64,000 bases of DNA, from contig CM030735.1 of the NCBI GenBank assembly GCA_018127085.1, positions 186,001 through 250,000 on the forward strand, read 5' to 3'. The position numbers were made by a program, and so were the translations under genes. Position 1 is the stretch's first letter. Each line of letters opens with the position of its first letter. The notes beneath the pieces are model-generated. The model saw nothing but the letters and a program-made list of their open reading frames with translations, ran no database searches and was not told the origin of the DNA. This stretch comes from Pneumocystis sp. 'macacae'. Taxonomy: Eukaryota; Ascomycota; Pneumocystomycetes; Pneumocystales; Pneumocystaceae. Positions 13,433 through 26,880 of this stretch are shown in pieces.

Positions 13433-16400
13433 TTAACTTCTAATAAAAGATAAAACTCCAGAACAATAATTGACTAACCCTTTCAATTTAACGCTTACAA
13501 TTTTATGTTCTTTTTCCCAATTTACAAGTGATTGTTCTAGTGCAATATTATCCGGATTTTCAATAAAAATGTCTCCATGAATATTTAAAAAACTGGCCAT
13601 ACAAATTTGGATAAATTCAAAATCTAATCTTTTTTTTAATCTTTGAGTTAATGCGTTTAAAAACCAAATAATCTCTGAGAATGAAAAATCAGTTGAGAGT
13701 GACCTTATTTCAAAATCTATTGATGACGGATTTAATGCTTTTAAATATTCTATAAATTTCATATCTAAAATATTAAAGAAAAACTATATATATGTGAAAC
13801 TTACAATCGTTTTGAGCAGCACCTTCTTTTAAAAGTGTAGTAAATTTACTTTCCATAGCTAGATTTTTTATTTTAATAACTTTAGATGCATTTTTATCTA
13901 CTTTTGTATGCATATTTGTCTCAGATGTTAATGACATATTTTTCGGTGTATCTTTTAAAAGTGATATAAAAAACGGTGGTTTTTCAGGAACTTTTGGCGG
14001 TTCTTTTGGCTTATTTCTAAGTCGTATTATTTCCAGATTACGTAAAGTATTCAATTTGGAACGAGGAATTGAACTAAGCGTTAATGCTTGAATATCAATT
14101 TGTTTGGAAGATATGTAATTAGTTTTATAAGAAACATTAATATTATCGGATGTATTTTGTAAAGATATATCAATAATTCCAGAACCTTCTTCTCCTAGAA
14201 TTGAAGGAAAATTTACCATTTTTGCCTCAGATTCTTGGATATTATGAATGAATACTTGAGAAAACTGAGACCTATTTGTCCTAAATTATATAAATTATAA
14301 TTAATTTTAAAAATAAAAAATTCATATTACCATAAAGTTATCCCAAAGCTATCCTTATGTGACGTTGCAAGGAAATCCCCTGATGGTGAGAAGTCTAAAC
14401 TCGTACATATGCTTGGAGTACGAAACGCATCAATAAGATATCCTAATGGAAGATCCCAGGTTCTAATTGTTGAATCTAAAGATGATGATATAAGCCATCT
14501 TCCATCATGAGAAAAAACCTTTAATTGTTAACATTTATTTATAAATTGGTTTATCTGTATACTAAATCAGTAATGCGATTTGTATGACCCCACAGTTCTC
14601 GAACAATTTTTGTTGTATCAATATCAATAATTCGTATACAAAGATCATCGGAAACTATTGCCAGAAGGTCAGAAGACTTTTGATATGTCATTAATGTTAT
14701 AGGTGATTCTATGTTAAGAGTATGCATGAGTTTTCCTGTAGAGATTTTCCAAAACTATATTTATTAAAAAAAAAGTATAATATAAATATTTCTTATTTAC
14801 TTTCAAAGTTCCATCTAAAGAAGATGAAACCATTGTTTTATTTAATGAATCTGAAATTATTCCTGTAATATCTTTTTTATGTCCATTTAAATCATCATAA
14901 AATTTACGACGATGAAGTTTAGATTGCATATTATACATATCAATTGTTCCTAAAGAAGAGCCAATAAATCCAAAATTTCCACAAATACTTATTCCAACAC
15001 TCTATAACTATTATAAAAAATACTCTTTTTTTATATCTACCTTTATAGCACTTTTATCAGTAGTTTGTAAAACATATCTTTCGATTGCTCTTTTTTTCCA
15101 GCTCCATAATCTTGCTACTTTTTCACCTTTATGTGCAGTTATTATGTTATTCCAATATTTTTCTTTTGAAGGTTGTACAGCAATAGATAAAATCTCTGGG
15201 AGACGTAATTCTTCTATAGAAAATTTTAAAGATATAGATTTTTTAACAAATGGTTTTTGAGATAATTCTGTAGTTTGTGAGTCATTAAATGTACTAAATC
15301 CTCTTAAAGAGCGATCTCTCGACGATGACAATATAAAATGAGAATCATAACCATAAAATCTAATAATTGATGGAGGAGCACTATGACCACTTCTATATCT
15401 AAGTAATCTTGGAATATTATCTGGTGAATCAAAAATCCATTCCTACATTTTTAAGAAAATAACTTTCAAGTTGAAGAAAATTACTTTTAAAGAGTTATCA
15501 ATACTACTAGATAATAAAAGAGGTTGTCCATTTAAAAATTTTATTTTAACAATTGAACCAAAATGTGCATTATAGAAAGTATTGACAATTCTTTTCTTTG
15601 AAAGATCCCAAATGAATATGTCACCTTTATCATTGGATGAACACATAATTGTCGATCCATCTATAAAGTTAAAGTAAATCGATAGATTTTAAAATAAAAC
15701 CTGTTCTAAAACTGATAGATGTGACTTTCCCATCTTGATTAAATCTAAATAACTCTTTATCTTTCTTAATGTTATATATTAAAATTCTTCCATCAATTAA
15801 ACCAATAGAAATAATATCTAAGACTGGTGATTGTTCAAGGCATATTATAGCAGCTTTAAATGACGAAAATGTATAAATTATTTTCCTTTTTCTGTAATTA
15901 ATACGTATATAAAACTAAAAATATTGGATACGTAGTTCTTATATTCCATATTTCAAGAGTACCATCTATTTTTCCTAAAACAAGTTTGTTTAAGTATGTT
16001 ACAGGATGAATCATGCATAAAACACTCGATTTTTTGTCAATTTCAATTTCTGTATATATTTCTGAAATATCAACATATATATTGAACAATGGCCATAAAT
16101 TACCTTGAAGATGAATGTTCCAGACTGTAAGGTAGTTTTGATCTGTATATGTAGTAAGATAACCACCAAATGCTTCCATTAGTGTTATATTTCCACTATA
16201 AGTCTGCTTCATTGATTTTTCCTTAAAAAATATTAATAATATACAGAAATATGTTAGAAAGTGATACAAGTTTTCCTTTACGATATGCAAATATTTCTTG
16301 TCCTACTGCTGCAAAAATAAAATCATTCCATGAACATATAGATGATATTTTTCCCTCTGTACTTGGCGTTACAAAAAGAAGATTAAGCTTAGCACACTAA

Positions 16401-16654
16401 AATATTCATTTTTATTTTTTCAAAAATAAAATATTATTTACATCATATGTTTGAATATTTCGTCCAACACAAGTAGATATTAAAAAAGAAGTCCCACGTA
16501 TCATGACATCAAACGGGACATGATTAGATACATAACCAATTGTTCGAAATGGCGAAAACAAATACGAACTTTTTTTATTTTGATTTTCGTTTTTATCTTT
16601 TACTTTTAAAGATGATTTGAAACGTTTTGAAGTCCTGTTTTCTACAACTTCCAT
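13433..16654 (-). CDS. UTP21: U3 snoRNP WD40 protein Utp21 (WDR36)
   Basis: Subunit of the UTP-B complex of the small-subunit processome in the nucleolus. It starts MEVVENRTSKRFKSSLK at 16654 and reads LFSPFRTIGYVSNHVPFDV, typical of the Utp21 N-terminus. Two WD40 propellers are spread over many small exons (visible blades include GKIDGTLEIWNI, DKGDIFIWDLSKKR, DGYDSHFILSSSRDRSLR, ITGIISDSLNKTMVSSSLDG). The C-terminal Utp21-specific domain is at 13433-14219 (KFIEYLKALNPSSIDFEIRS ... VNYCSGVLSFIRS). About ten introns of 40-60 nt. The 3' end is tail-to-tail with TRM1, 62 bases apart. Confidence 0.93.
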
Positions 16655-16864
16655 ATATCCAAATTTCTAAAAATATATTTTTAGGAAAAATAATATAAAT
16701 TTACATTTTTTCATAAAATACCTATTTTTTATTTTCTAAATTTTGAACATCTTGATAAAACTCGAGTATATGTATGTTTAAAAAAATTTAAAAATTTAAA
16801 AACTAAAGTTTTAAATAACTTTCACTATTTTTTTTAATATTAGTAGGTTTAAAAAGTAAGAGGA

Positions 16865-19800
16865 ATGTCATTATCAACAAAATCGCACCATTCCTCATTT
16901 TCTGAGTCAACAAATGTCTCACAACCATCATCTCCACCAGCGTCACCAAGTATTAAAACGAAACCCAAATGGGTTATTGGTGTTTGTGCAATGGATCAAA
17001 AATCGAGATCAAAGCCATGTCAAAATATTTTAAATAGATTAATCCAACATGGCGAATTTGAAACAGTCATTTTTGGGGATAATGTTATTTTAGATGAGGG
17101 TAAGAATGATATATTGGAATTCTTTTTTATAGAAATAATTAGAGGTTGAAAATTGGCCATGGTGTGATTTTTTTATTTCTTTTTTTTCTCAAGGGTTTCC
17201 ATTAAATAAAGCAATTCGTTATGTTAAGCTTCGCAAACCATTTTGTGTAAATGACTTGCCAATGCAAAAGGTTTTGTGGGATAGGAGACTTGTAATGTCT
17301 ATTCTTGATGCTATTAATGTTTCTACTCCATATCGTATTGAATGTTCGCGCGATAATGGCCCAAAAATTGAACAAGCTTTGGCTGATAAACTTTTTAGAA
17401 TGTTTGGAATTAAAACTAATATTATACAAAATATTAGTAAACTTAGATGCATTGATGAAGACACAATTGATGTCGACGGAAAAATTTTAAAAAAGCCGTT
17501 TGTTGAAAAACCTGTAGATGGCGAGGATCATAATATTCATATTTATTATGCAAAAAGTAAAGGTGGAGGTGGAAGACGATTATTTCGAAAAGTACATTAT
17601 TTTCTTTTTGTATATGTTATTAATTAAAAATTAGATTGGTAACAAATCATCTGAATTTGACCCAGAACTCTCATCTCCTCGCACAAATGGTTCATATATT
17701 TATGAACAATTTATGGATGTAGACAATGCAGAAGATGTTAAAGTTTATACTGTTGGTCCTCATTATTTTCATGCTGAAACACGTAAGAGTCCAGTTGTAG
17801 ATGGATTGGTTCAACGCAATACATATGGAAAAGAGATTAGATTTGTTACGAAACTTTCAGAAGAAGAGTCTGAAATGGCTAAAAAAATATGTCAAGCATT
17901 TGGCCAAACAATATGTGGTTTTGATTGTTTGAGAGTAAATGGAAAATCTTATGTTATTGATGTAAATGGATGGTCGTTTGTTAAAGATAATAATGAATAT
18001 TATGATAATACTTCTCGTATTTTACGACAAATATTTATTGATGCTGCTCGAACAAAGAAATCTATAACTCCTTCTATTAATCATGCAGTTTTATCATTAC
18101 CATTAGAACAAAATTCATGGCGTATAAAAGGCATGTTTTCTGTCTTGCGTCATGCAGATCGAACTCCAAAACAAAAGTTTAAATTTTCTTTTAAAAGTAG
18201 ACCTTTTGTTGAATTGCTTCAAGGGCATACTGAAGAAGTGATTTTAAGAAATGAGCAACTTAAAATGGTAATATCTGCTACAGAAAAAGCAAAATTAGAA
18301 AAATCTGAAGATATAGAAAAATTAAATCAATTACACAATGCATTATTAAAAAAAATAGAATTTCCTGGGACTAAAGTTCAAATAAAGCCTAATTATTCAT
18401 CTGAAACAGGAAAGCTTGAAAAACTTCAGCTTATTTTAAAGTGGGGGGGTGAAGTATATTTTAATACTTTTATTTTTAAATAAATTAACTTTTTTTAGTT
18501 TACACATTCTGCTCGCTATCAGTCTAAGGATTTGGGAGAAAATATACGAAAAGATCTTATTCTAATGAATTCGGGTTGTTTTCATGACGTAAAAGTATTT
18601 ACAAGTTCAGAAAGAAGAGTTAGCGCCAGTGGTATTTTCCTTCATAACTATATATTTATCTATTTATTCTTTAGCTGAAATATTTGCAATGGCTTTTCTT
18701 GATAAAGAAGAACTTCCACCAGGCTTTCTTGAAGTTCGGAAAGATCTTTTAGATGATTCTAATGCGGCAAAAGATAATATGGATAGAGTATATATTTATA
18801 TATATATTTCTATAGTCTTATCTTGTTTCAGGTTAAAAAAAAATTGAAAACATTGTTAAGAGCAGATACGTCGATGCGGCCACAGTTTACATGGCCTAAA
18901 GATGTCCCTGAACCTAGTGAGGTTATGAAGGAAATAGTTGAACTTATGAAGTTTCATCGTGAAGTAATGCATAATAATTTTTTTTTATTTTCTGATAAAT
19001 TGGATACATTTCAAACACGATGGTGTTGTAATGAAAACCCTTTTCTATTTAAAGAACGTTGGGAAAAATTATTTTCTGAATTTTGTGATTCTGAAAAGGT
19101 TTAAATGATATTTATTTTCCATAATTTTAAATATTTAAAGGTTGATCCTTCTAAAATATCAGAATTATATGATACAATGAAATATGATGCATTACATAAT
19201 AGACCATTTCTAGATGCTATATTTTTACCAGAAAACTATCATGAAGCTAATAAAACCGATAAATCTTTGCTTTCTGATAGAGAAAGAGAAAATGGAACAT
19301 CTAGAGAAATGTGTGGATCTAAAATTATTCAAGGTTCTGAAAAACTTCATAAATTATATCGTTTGGCAAAAATATTATTTGAGTATATACTTTTTGTTGT
19401 CTATTTAATTGGTTAATTGAATTAGTTTTGTAAGCCCACAAGAATATGGAATTGAAGATGAAGAAAAATTAGATATAGGACTGTTAACTAGCATGCCATT
19501 ATTAAAAAAACTTATTACAGATATAAATGAAACTAAATCATCTACACATGCTAAGGTATTATGTTTTTAATGATAATTAGCTAAAGAGAATTAGTGTTAC
19601 TTTTATTTTACAAAAGAGTCACATATTTATACCCTTCTTAATTGTATATTTGAAAGTGGAATACCGACTAAAATAAAAAGAAATGAAATTCCTGAATTGG
19701 TAGTTTTTTTATATTATTATATTATTAACTTAATATAGGATTATCTTACACAAATAAATTTTGAATTATTTGAGCGCACTACAAATTCAGTATTAGGAAC

Positions 19801-20011
19801 TAAAGAGCATTCTGTCAGAATTACATTATCTCCTGGATGTTATTCACAAGATCCTTTATATATGCGATTAGATGCAAAACATTGTATTAGTGTTGCTCCT
19901 AGGAAGTCTTTAACGAAACATTTAGATTTACAAGAAGTTTGTGGAAAGATTGAAGAAAAATTCAAACGAGTTAATCTTCCTAAAAGATTCATACCTCATG
20001 TTTTAAAATAA
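16865..20011 (+). CDS. VIP1: Diphosphoinositol-pentakisphosphate kinase Vip1/Asp1
   Basis: Bifunctional enzyme: an N-terminal ATP-grasp kinase makes 1-PP-IP5/IP8 and a C-terminal histidine-acid-phosphatase-like domain breaks it down. After a Ser-rich head it reads [18 protein letters not shown], then [56 protein letters not shown] and [20 protein letters not shown], all kinase-domain hallmarks. The phosphatase domain starts with [13 protein letters not shown] (RHxxRxP) and includes [11 protein letters not shown]. The gene ends RFIPHVLK with stop 20009-20011. About nine short introns; the one at about 18784-18832 is very TA-rich. In fission yeast the orthologue controls microtubules, polarity and septation. 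Confidence 0.96.
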
Positions 20012-21421
20012 AGGTATTTTAATAAACTATGAATTTTTAAATTCTGAATATAGAAGTAGGACAGTGTAAATATATTTATTTTAAAGTTTTAAATATTTTA
20101 TATTTTCAAGAATATTATTAATATTAGTTTTTATAGGAATATAAATTTCATATTTATTGGTATATTATTGTTAAATATTATTATAGAAATTATAAGCAAT
20201 AGCAAGACATCTTAGAATTTTTATATTTATGAATATTGATATTTATAAATATTTTTGAGTTTTAAAGATTCATAAAATTCTATATATATTTAAACTATTT
20301 GTCAACATCTATGATATTTTTGATTCCTAAATATAGAATTGTTTCGATTTTAAAAATGCATTGTACTTTACTATTTTTACAATTACTGTTTTAGAAATTT
20401 ATTGAAAATTACGTTATATAAAAAGTAAGATTGTTTAACTAATATTTTTAAGCTCTATATTTTCAAATTTTATTAAGGATTTAAGATTTAACTTTTCTAG
20501 CTAAAAATTTATAAAAAAAATTCTATACCTTTTTAGTTTATTTTTTTGACTTTTAACTATACTTAGTGATCATAAAGTTTTTATTTTATTGTGATGATTA
20601 TTTTTAAATATATGAAAATATAGTTATATTAAAAATTTAGGTTATATATTATTAAAATAAGGTTTTCAAAATTAAGTCTTTTTTGAATTTTCATTTTTGA
20701 AAATCAATCCAATTAATTATTTTTATATTTTTAAAGTATAAGTGGTATTAAGATATTGTATTAAAGGTTATTATGTTTATTGTAATCAGCTTGTTATTTT
20801 TATATGATTATACTTTTTTTATTTTTTATTATAAATATTCATTAAACCATTTATAATTAAATTTTACAATAATTTTATTAAATATTTCTATGTTTTAAAT
20901 AGAATAAATTTTAAAAAATCTACAAATTTTTTTATATTTTAAAATTAATGTTAAAAATAGTCATATTTAGATAATTTATCATTTAATTTTTATAAACTTT
21001 GTTTTTTCATCAAGAATTATAATATCACTAAATATTATAACCTAATATTATAAAATAAATAAAATTAAAACTTTAAAAATTCAAGACAGCAACACTTTAG
21101 TTATAAAAAATTAAATAAATATTAATAAGAGTAAGAGTAATAATAACTATATAAATACATTTATTTGTTAGAAAAAATATATAAATATTAAATCATTTAA
21201 AGTCAAAACCATAGATCATGAAATCATTCTAATAAATATAGTACTAAATACGTTTATATATGTTAATTTCTATAAAAACAAAAAGTATTAAATTTTTAAG
21301 AATACTTATGCATAATAATAATACAAAATAAATTAATACTCCTATAACGCCCTTTCAAATAAATAACTAATACTTTCCCCATTATGTACTCTTCTATGAA
21401 TATTTATTTTTTTATATATAA
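20012..21421. other. Long gene-free AT-rich region
   Basis: Gene-free segment of about 1.4 kb between the 3' ends of VIP1 and the PRPP synthetase gene. Composition is extreme: bases 20101-20160 contain 8 G/C by direct count. Both flanking genes end here, so no promoter is required. I see no tRNA, snoRNA boxes, tandem repeat or open frame of note. Confidence 0.6.
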
Positions 21422-23073
21422 TTAAAAAATATTATACCTAATAGCTTCTCCAAAAACTCTACTAATATCAATTATAACCAACTTTGTAGATATCTGTCTT
21501 TTTTCCTTACTAACAGGATAAGTATTTGTAATAATAAGCTATTTTATATCAATAATAATAAAAATTAACAGAAAACAACCTTATCAATACAATTGCATTC
21601 TTCTATTTGCTCTAAACAACCTTCTTGTAGGATTCCATGAGTAGCAAGCACAAAAACTCTTTTTGCTCCACAATTCTTAATTAAATGCTCTGCAGCAGCT
21701 ACAAAACTCCCAGGAGTCTCTATTATATCATCTAAAATTAATGCAGTTTTATTTTCAACATCCCCTACTAATGTAATCATTCTTTCTTCATTTGAATTCA
21801 TATGCTCCTCTTCATCAGAAGGAACAATAATCGATGTATCGATAGAAGCATTATTCGGGTAAAAAGAAAATGCAGGCAAAAAAATGTTATCTGAACCATG
21901 TGTAGCATCTGTTAAATTTTCACAAGGAGACAAAGATGGATAATCGTCATCTACAACATGTCCTGATATCAACCTTGCAGTACGGATATTTGAACAAATA
22001 CTTCTACTTGATTGCGGCTTTCTATGAGATGAAAATTCGCTAGGAGTACTTGGTCTAGAAATAAAGGGTGTTTGATCTTCATAACAACTGTTTTCATGAG
22101 AATTATAAATATACATGTTATTATCGTCAACGCTTTCATGATTGGATGTAATAGGGGAATAAGAATTTACACTTGTATATGAATAGGATCCTTTGAATGT
22201 CTTTCTTCTTTTATCTGTATGGATAAGAGCAAAATTAATATTCAAGACATCAGCCAAACTCGTTACTCTAAAATAATAAGGCAAAAATTAGAAAATCATC
22301 ATAATATACCTTTTTGCTCCATCCGGATTCTTACTTACAACAACTGCATTCTCCCAATCGTCAATATTTTCTGTAATCCATCTTGCAATACTAGGCTCTG
22401 CATATAAATTATCAACAGGTTTAGTAAAAAAACCTTGGATTTGAGAGGCCTTAAACAATAAATACAGATACGCAAAAGAACATAAAATGAAAAATTACAT
22501 GGAGATCCATTGTAATAATATGATCTACTCCAGCAACAGTTAAAAGGTTAGCAATCACTTAGAAAATTAGAAATAAACACAGAAAAATTGCTATATACTC
22601 TTTGCTGTAATCGATCCTCTGTGTTTCCTCATTTTACTTTGCTTAGAATAGGGAAAATATGGCATAACGGCTATTAACAACTAAATAAAGAAAAAAAATA
22701 CATTTTGACCTATTTACCTGTAATTTTTGCTGCAGAAGCTCCTTTACATGCAGAAATCATAATGAAAAGTTCCATTAAATGATCGTTAATTCTAACCATC
22801 TCTTTTAATATCTTTTTTTTTACAAAAAAACACTTCTCACGTATTGCCTCCAGATTGAATAATAAAAACATCTTCCATACGTACAGAACATGCTAATTAA
22901 TAATAAGAACACTTAGAAAACTCATTCATATATTTCTAACCTATTTCTACTCTTGTTTCTTGATTGGAAAATTTTTTTAAACTAACTGGTGCTGGAGAAA
23001 TTCCCAAATGACGTGTAATTGCTTCTACAAGCTCAGGATGGGATGATCCCCCAAAAATCTTTGTTCTTCTCAT
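21422..23073 (-). CDS. PRS1: Ribose-phosphate pyrophosphokinase subunit, Prs1/Prs5 type with large insert
   Basis: Makes PRPP from ribose-5-phosphate and ATP for nucleotide, His and Trp synthesis. The protein starts [19 protein letters not shown], very like yeast Prs1, and continues through [59 protein letters not shown] and [11 protein letters not shown]. The PRPP loop is [14 protein letters not shown] and the end is [14 protein letters not shown]. Between [10 protein letters not shown] and [17 protein letters not shown] there is an insert of about 145 residues rich in Ser, Asp and Pro (about 21760-22190). It corresponds in position to the non-homologous regions of yeast Prs1 and Prs5, which are linked to cell-wall-integrity signalling. 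Six or seven small introns. Confidence 0.93.
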
Positions 23074-23139
23074 AAATAAGTGCCTTTCGGCGCTATTTTC
23101 TGCTGCTTAAACAGCGTATTTACACTGATCTAGAGAAAT

Positions 23140-24080
23140 CATTTTTTTGTAGTATATTAGCACTGCGTGGTGCACCGTAAACCGGATACACCCATATCTT
23201 GACTCAGCATCAAAAACTATATGTACTCTAATTGCAATAAATGTATACAAAGTAGTACTATATATTATACTCAAAATTAAGTATATGGACGTTGTATACG
23301 TACTACACATTTATTGTATATGTAATATATGCATATTATAAATTATGTATGTATTTATGAATTATATATGTTATATGCATACTATATGTATTATATAAGT
23401 ATTATATACATATATATACACGTTATATATATTGTATATATACATTGCACAGTATAGAGACCTTAAATACATGCTATATGCAGATATATAATAGTATATA
23501 CACATTACATGCACTGTATACAGTTCACGTCTGTTTGCGTCTTCTCTTACAGGCAATTCCAGAAAATAGATTGCTGCCTTAATGAACGCTAGTTTATCTA
23601 CCACTGCTCCGTTTTTTCGTTTCTACTGCAAAACATATCAATGTTCATACAAACGAAAATCTTTTCGATTCTTCAGTGGATATTTTAAACAATTGAAATA
23701 TCCGATCACAGATGAATAATACAAACATTGTTTGATATTGCAAATGTATAAAACGTATACAGAACAATACTTTAGACAAAGTATATATACAGACCTATAC
23801 TGAACCACTTAGATATTTAGAGAAAAAAAAACTGTATAATATTATGACAATACAGAATATAATAGAAACTCAATATAGATCAGATATATGCACCGGGTCT
23901 ATGAATATATAGAAAAATAGAATGTATAGCGTACATAATATTCCACATCTCTAAATTGTCTGCAAAAAATGCTGATAAAATACGTTATGTGTATATGCAC
24001 TGTATAGATTGTATGTGCACCATATACATGTTGTATATATGTACTATATATCTAGGTTATATGCATATTATACGCATTCA
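23140..24080. repeat. Alternating pyrimidine-purine tract in divergent promoter
   Basis: Imperfect TA/TG/CA alternation (pieces such as TATATGCATACTATATG and TATGTGTATATGCACTG) through most of the interval between the divergent PRS1 and DUF676 genes. An unlike block at about 23520-23640 breaks it and carries a possible 3' splice site (TCTCTTACAG) and short complementary arms. No protein can be supported: open frames here are Tyr/Ile/Cys/Met/His-rich artefacts. Both genes must take their promoters from this 1.15-kb interval. Confidence 0.6.
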
Positions 24081-24224
24081 ACAGATACAGATCAAAAGCC
24101 TTATTACCATAATTTTTTAATTATCGGTGCAAAATAATGATTGGATTTTATCGATTAAAAAAATAAAATGGTAAAAAAAGATAATTTTGGGGTTGTTTTG
24201 AACCTTAAATGAGATCGTTATCGG

Positions 24225-26630
24225 ATGATTTATTATGGAAAAAGATCAGTTTCCTTAGGAGAGCTTTATCGCTACACAATCACATTGGATCCATCATTTG
24301 ATAATTTTCAAAAAAAATCCAACAAAAGGACCTTTAAAAATTTGTGGCTTAGAATAAAGAATACAACATCTGTAAGTGTTAAAGTTATTCGTATTTTCCT
24401 GATGCAATAGGAAGCATTTTCTTAGAGTAGCATATTTTAACGGTCCATATACACTTTATGTTTCTGTTCGAAGTCTTGATTATTCACCATTTAAATCACC
24501 TTTGAATTTTGTTCCTCAATATCGTCAAAATCTGGGGGCGGGCTCGTCATTTTGGGTGGCCCTTCCTATTCCCGAGAATTCTTCAGATACTTCTTTAAAA
24601 GGGGAATATTTATCTCAAAAAAAAGGCTGGATTGTGGATATTATTAGTCAGATTGTATTTTCTCAATCTGCTAATGTCCATTTTGAGATAGCGTTGTCAA
24701 CTTCCATGCAAGACATATTTTGGGTAAGTTGTTTTGGTGTTACTGAATTCAAAAATATACCAATACAAGTATCTGAACAAAATACTGACCAGCTTTGGTC
24801 TATACCAGAGAATTTAAAATCAGATAATCTTATTGACAAACCATCGAAAAAAGATATTCATTTTGTTGTTTTAACTCATGGTCTTCATTCAAATGTAAAT
24901 GCAGATATGTTTTATCTTAAAGAACGAATTGAAGAACAAGGACGGATATCTGGTGAAAACTTAGTTGTTTCTGGATATAATGGGAACATTTGTAAGACAG
25001 ATAAAGGCATAGAGTACCTTGGGAAACGTCTTGCAGAATGGGTTTTGAAAGAAGTTGGTTGGTTTAGCAATAAAAAACCATATTATCAAAAAATTTCATT
25101 CATTTCTCATAGTCTTGGCGGATTAATACAACTTTATGCCATTGGATGGATTTGGATACGTACAGAAGGAAAATTTTATGATCCTTCTTCTAATGGTCTT
25201 GTTCCAGTTAATTTTATTACTCTTGCTTCTCCATGGCTCGGGCTATTTGCTGAAAATCCTATATATATAACAAAGGCTTTGCAGTATGGAATTGTTGGAA
25301 AGACAGGAAAAGACTTAGGTCTTTCTACAAAACATAATAAAAGTGATCGTTCAACAAATCAAACTGTTCAATCGGATAGTTCATTACCTCTTTTAAGTGC
25401 TTTGTCATCAGAAAAAAGCCCATACAGAACAGCACTTAAACTTTTTGAAAAGCGAACAATATATTCAAATATAATTAATGATGGTATTGTTCCACTAAGA
25501 ACAAGTTCCTTGCTTTTTCTTGATTGGAAAAATATTGATTGGTACGGAAAAAAAGATTTCAATGAGTATCAAGCAAATACTTTATTACAAACTCAACTAG
25601 AAAAACTTAATCAAAATCATTTTCATGAACAAAAAAATAAAGATTTTATAAATACCAATTATTCATATCAAACATTATCTACAATATATCCTGATAAATA
25701 TGTCCAAACAGATACATCTGACTTTTCTTTAATATTACCTCCAGCTAATCAATTACAATTTTTGAATATCGATAAATATAATACTGAATTTCACAATATA
25801 CCTTTAAATATATCTAAAAATATGAAATTAAAAAATGTTGTGGATTATGAAACAAATATACAACTTGATGAAAATATTTTTTATCCTCCAGAATACAACA
25901 ATTTTTTATCTATCTTAAAAACTGACATTAAACCATTTCATTCAAACTCTAAATCTTTATATTCTTCGATATATCGTGGCTATAATTCTTCGGAATCTCT
26001 TACGAATAAATGTCAATTAACTTCTTTAAAAACAAATAAATTAAAAACAAATTCATTTTCTTCCATTATTTCTTTGTTTAAAGCTTTAAAAGTTAGGCGC
26101 AACAAAAACAATTTAAAGATAAAAAGAAATAAAAGAAGTACCACTATCAATAGTACTAGTACTGATTATACTTACTTTTGTCATAAAATTAATCTTATTC
26201 CAAAAATGGGATTTTTTCGAAGTGCACGTAATGTTCTAAGTTCACCATTGCCAGAAAAAGAATATTTAATTAATCCTTGTCAAATAAAAACTATAGTCCA
26301 TGACCGATATTATTATCCTGAGGATATACCTAAGAAATTTTATAGATTAGATTCTAATTCAGATACATCTCAATGTGGAAGAAATAGTTTAAAAAGAAAT
26401 AAAGTATCTAAAGAAAAATTAATTTTTGAAGAAAAACTTGCTAGAGAATGGCATGCTGATATGACTTGGAGAAAAGTATTGGTACATTTAGAACCAGATG
26501 CACATAATAATATAATTTGTAGAAGAATGTAAGAACTTCTTTTTATTTTATTATTAATCTTGCACAATTTAGGTTTGTAAATGCATATGGATGGCCTGTC
26601 ATAGAACATTTAGTATTAAATCATTTTTGA
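24225..26630 (+). CDS. DUF676 serine esterase/lipase (Rog1-like)
   Basis: Putative alpha/beta-hydrolase related to fungal Rog1 and YDR444W lipases. The start MIYYGKRSVSLGELYRYTIT fits the family N-terminal lipid-binding region. A 43-nt intron after KNTTS leads to HFLRVAYFNGPYTLYVSVRS. The lipase block has VVLTHGLHSN (oxyanion side), SHSLGGLIQLY (nucleophile Ser), an Asp in INDGIVPLRTSSLLFLDW and the C-terminal His in PDAHNNIICRR, so the triad is complete. Roughly 250 low-complexity residues are inserted between Asp and His. A last intron (donor at 26529) joins RRM to FVNAYGWPVIEHLVLNHF, stop 26628-26630. An out-of-frame ATG at 24209 opens a 30-codon upstream frame overlapping the start. Confidence 0.88.
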
Positions 26631-26880
26631 AAAATATTAAAAATGAAGAATTTATTGATGAATCAGAGTTATAAAGTATTTTATATCTCCTATCTATTAT
26701 ATGTTTGTGAATAATAATAATAAAAAGTATATTTAATGATACAAATTGATATAAATTTTCTTTAAAATCTAAACTAATATATTAAAAGAATTTATAAACA
26801 TATAATAATAAATCCTTAAATAATCTATAACCTTTTATTTCAATTGAAAGGATTCCAAACTATCTAAGTATTTTTAATAA

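Noticed and set aside
23100..24100. tRNA gene in the divergent promoter
   Set aside because: No cloverleaf with a GTTCNANNC-type B box could be drawn around the mixed-sequence block.
24209..24301. Alternative start of the DUF676 gene at ATG 24209
   Set aside because: It is out of frame with the family N-terminus (SVSLGELYRYTI) and stops after 30 codons; at most an upstream ORF.
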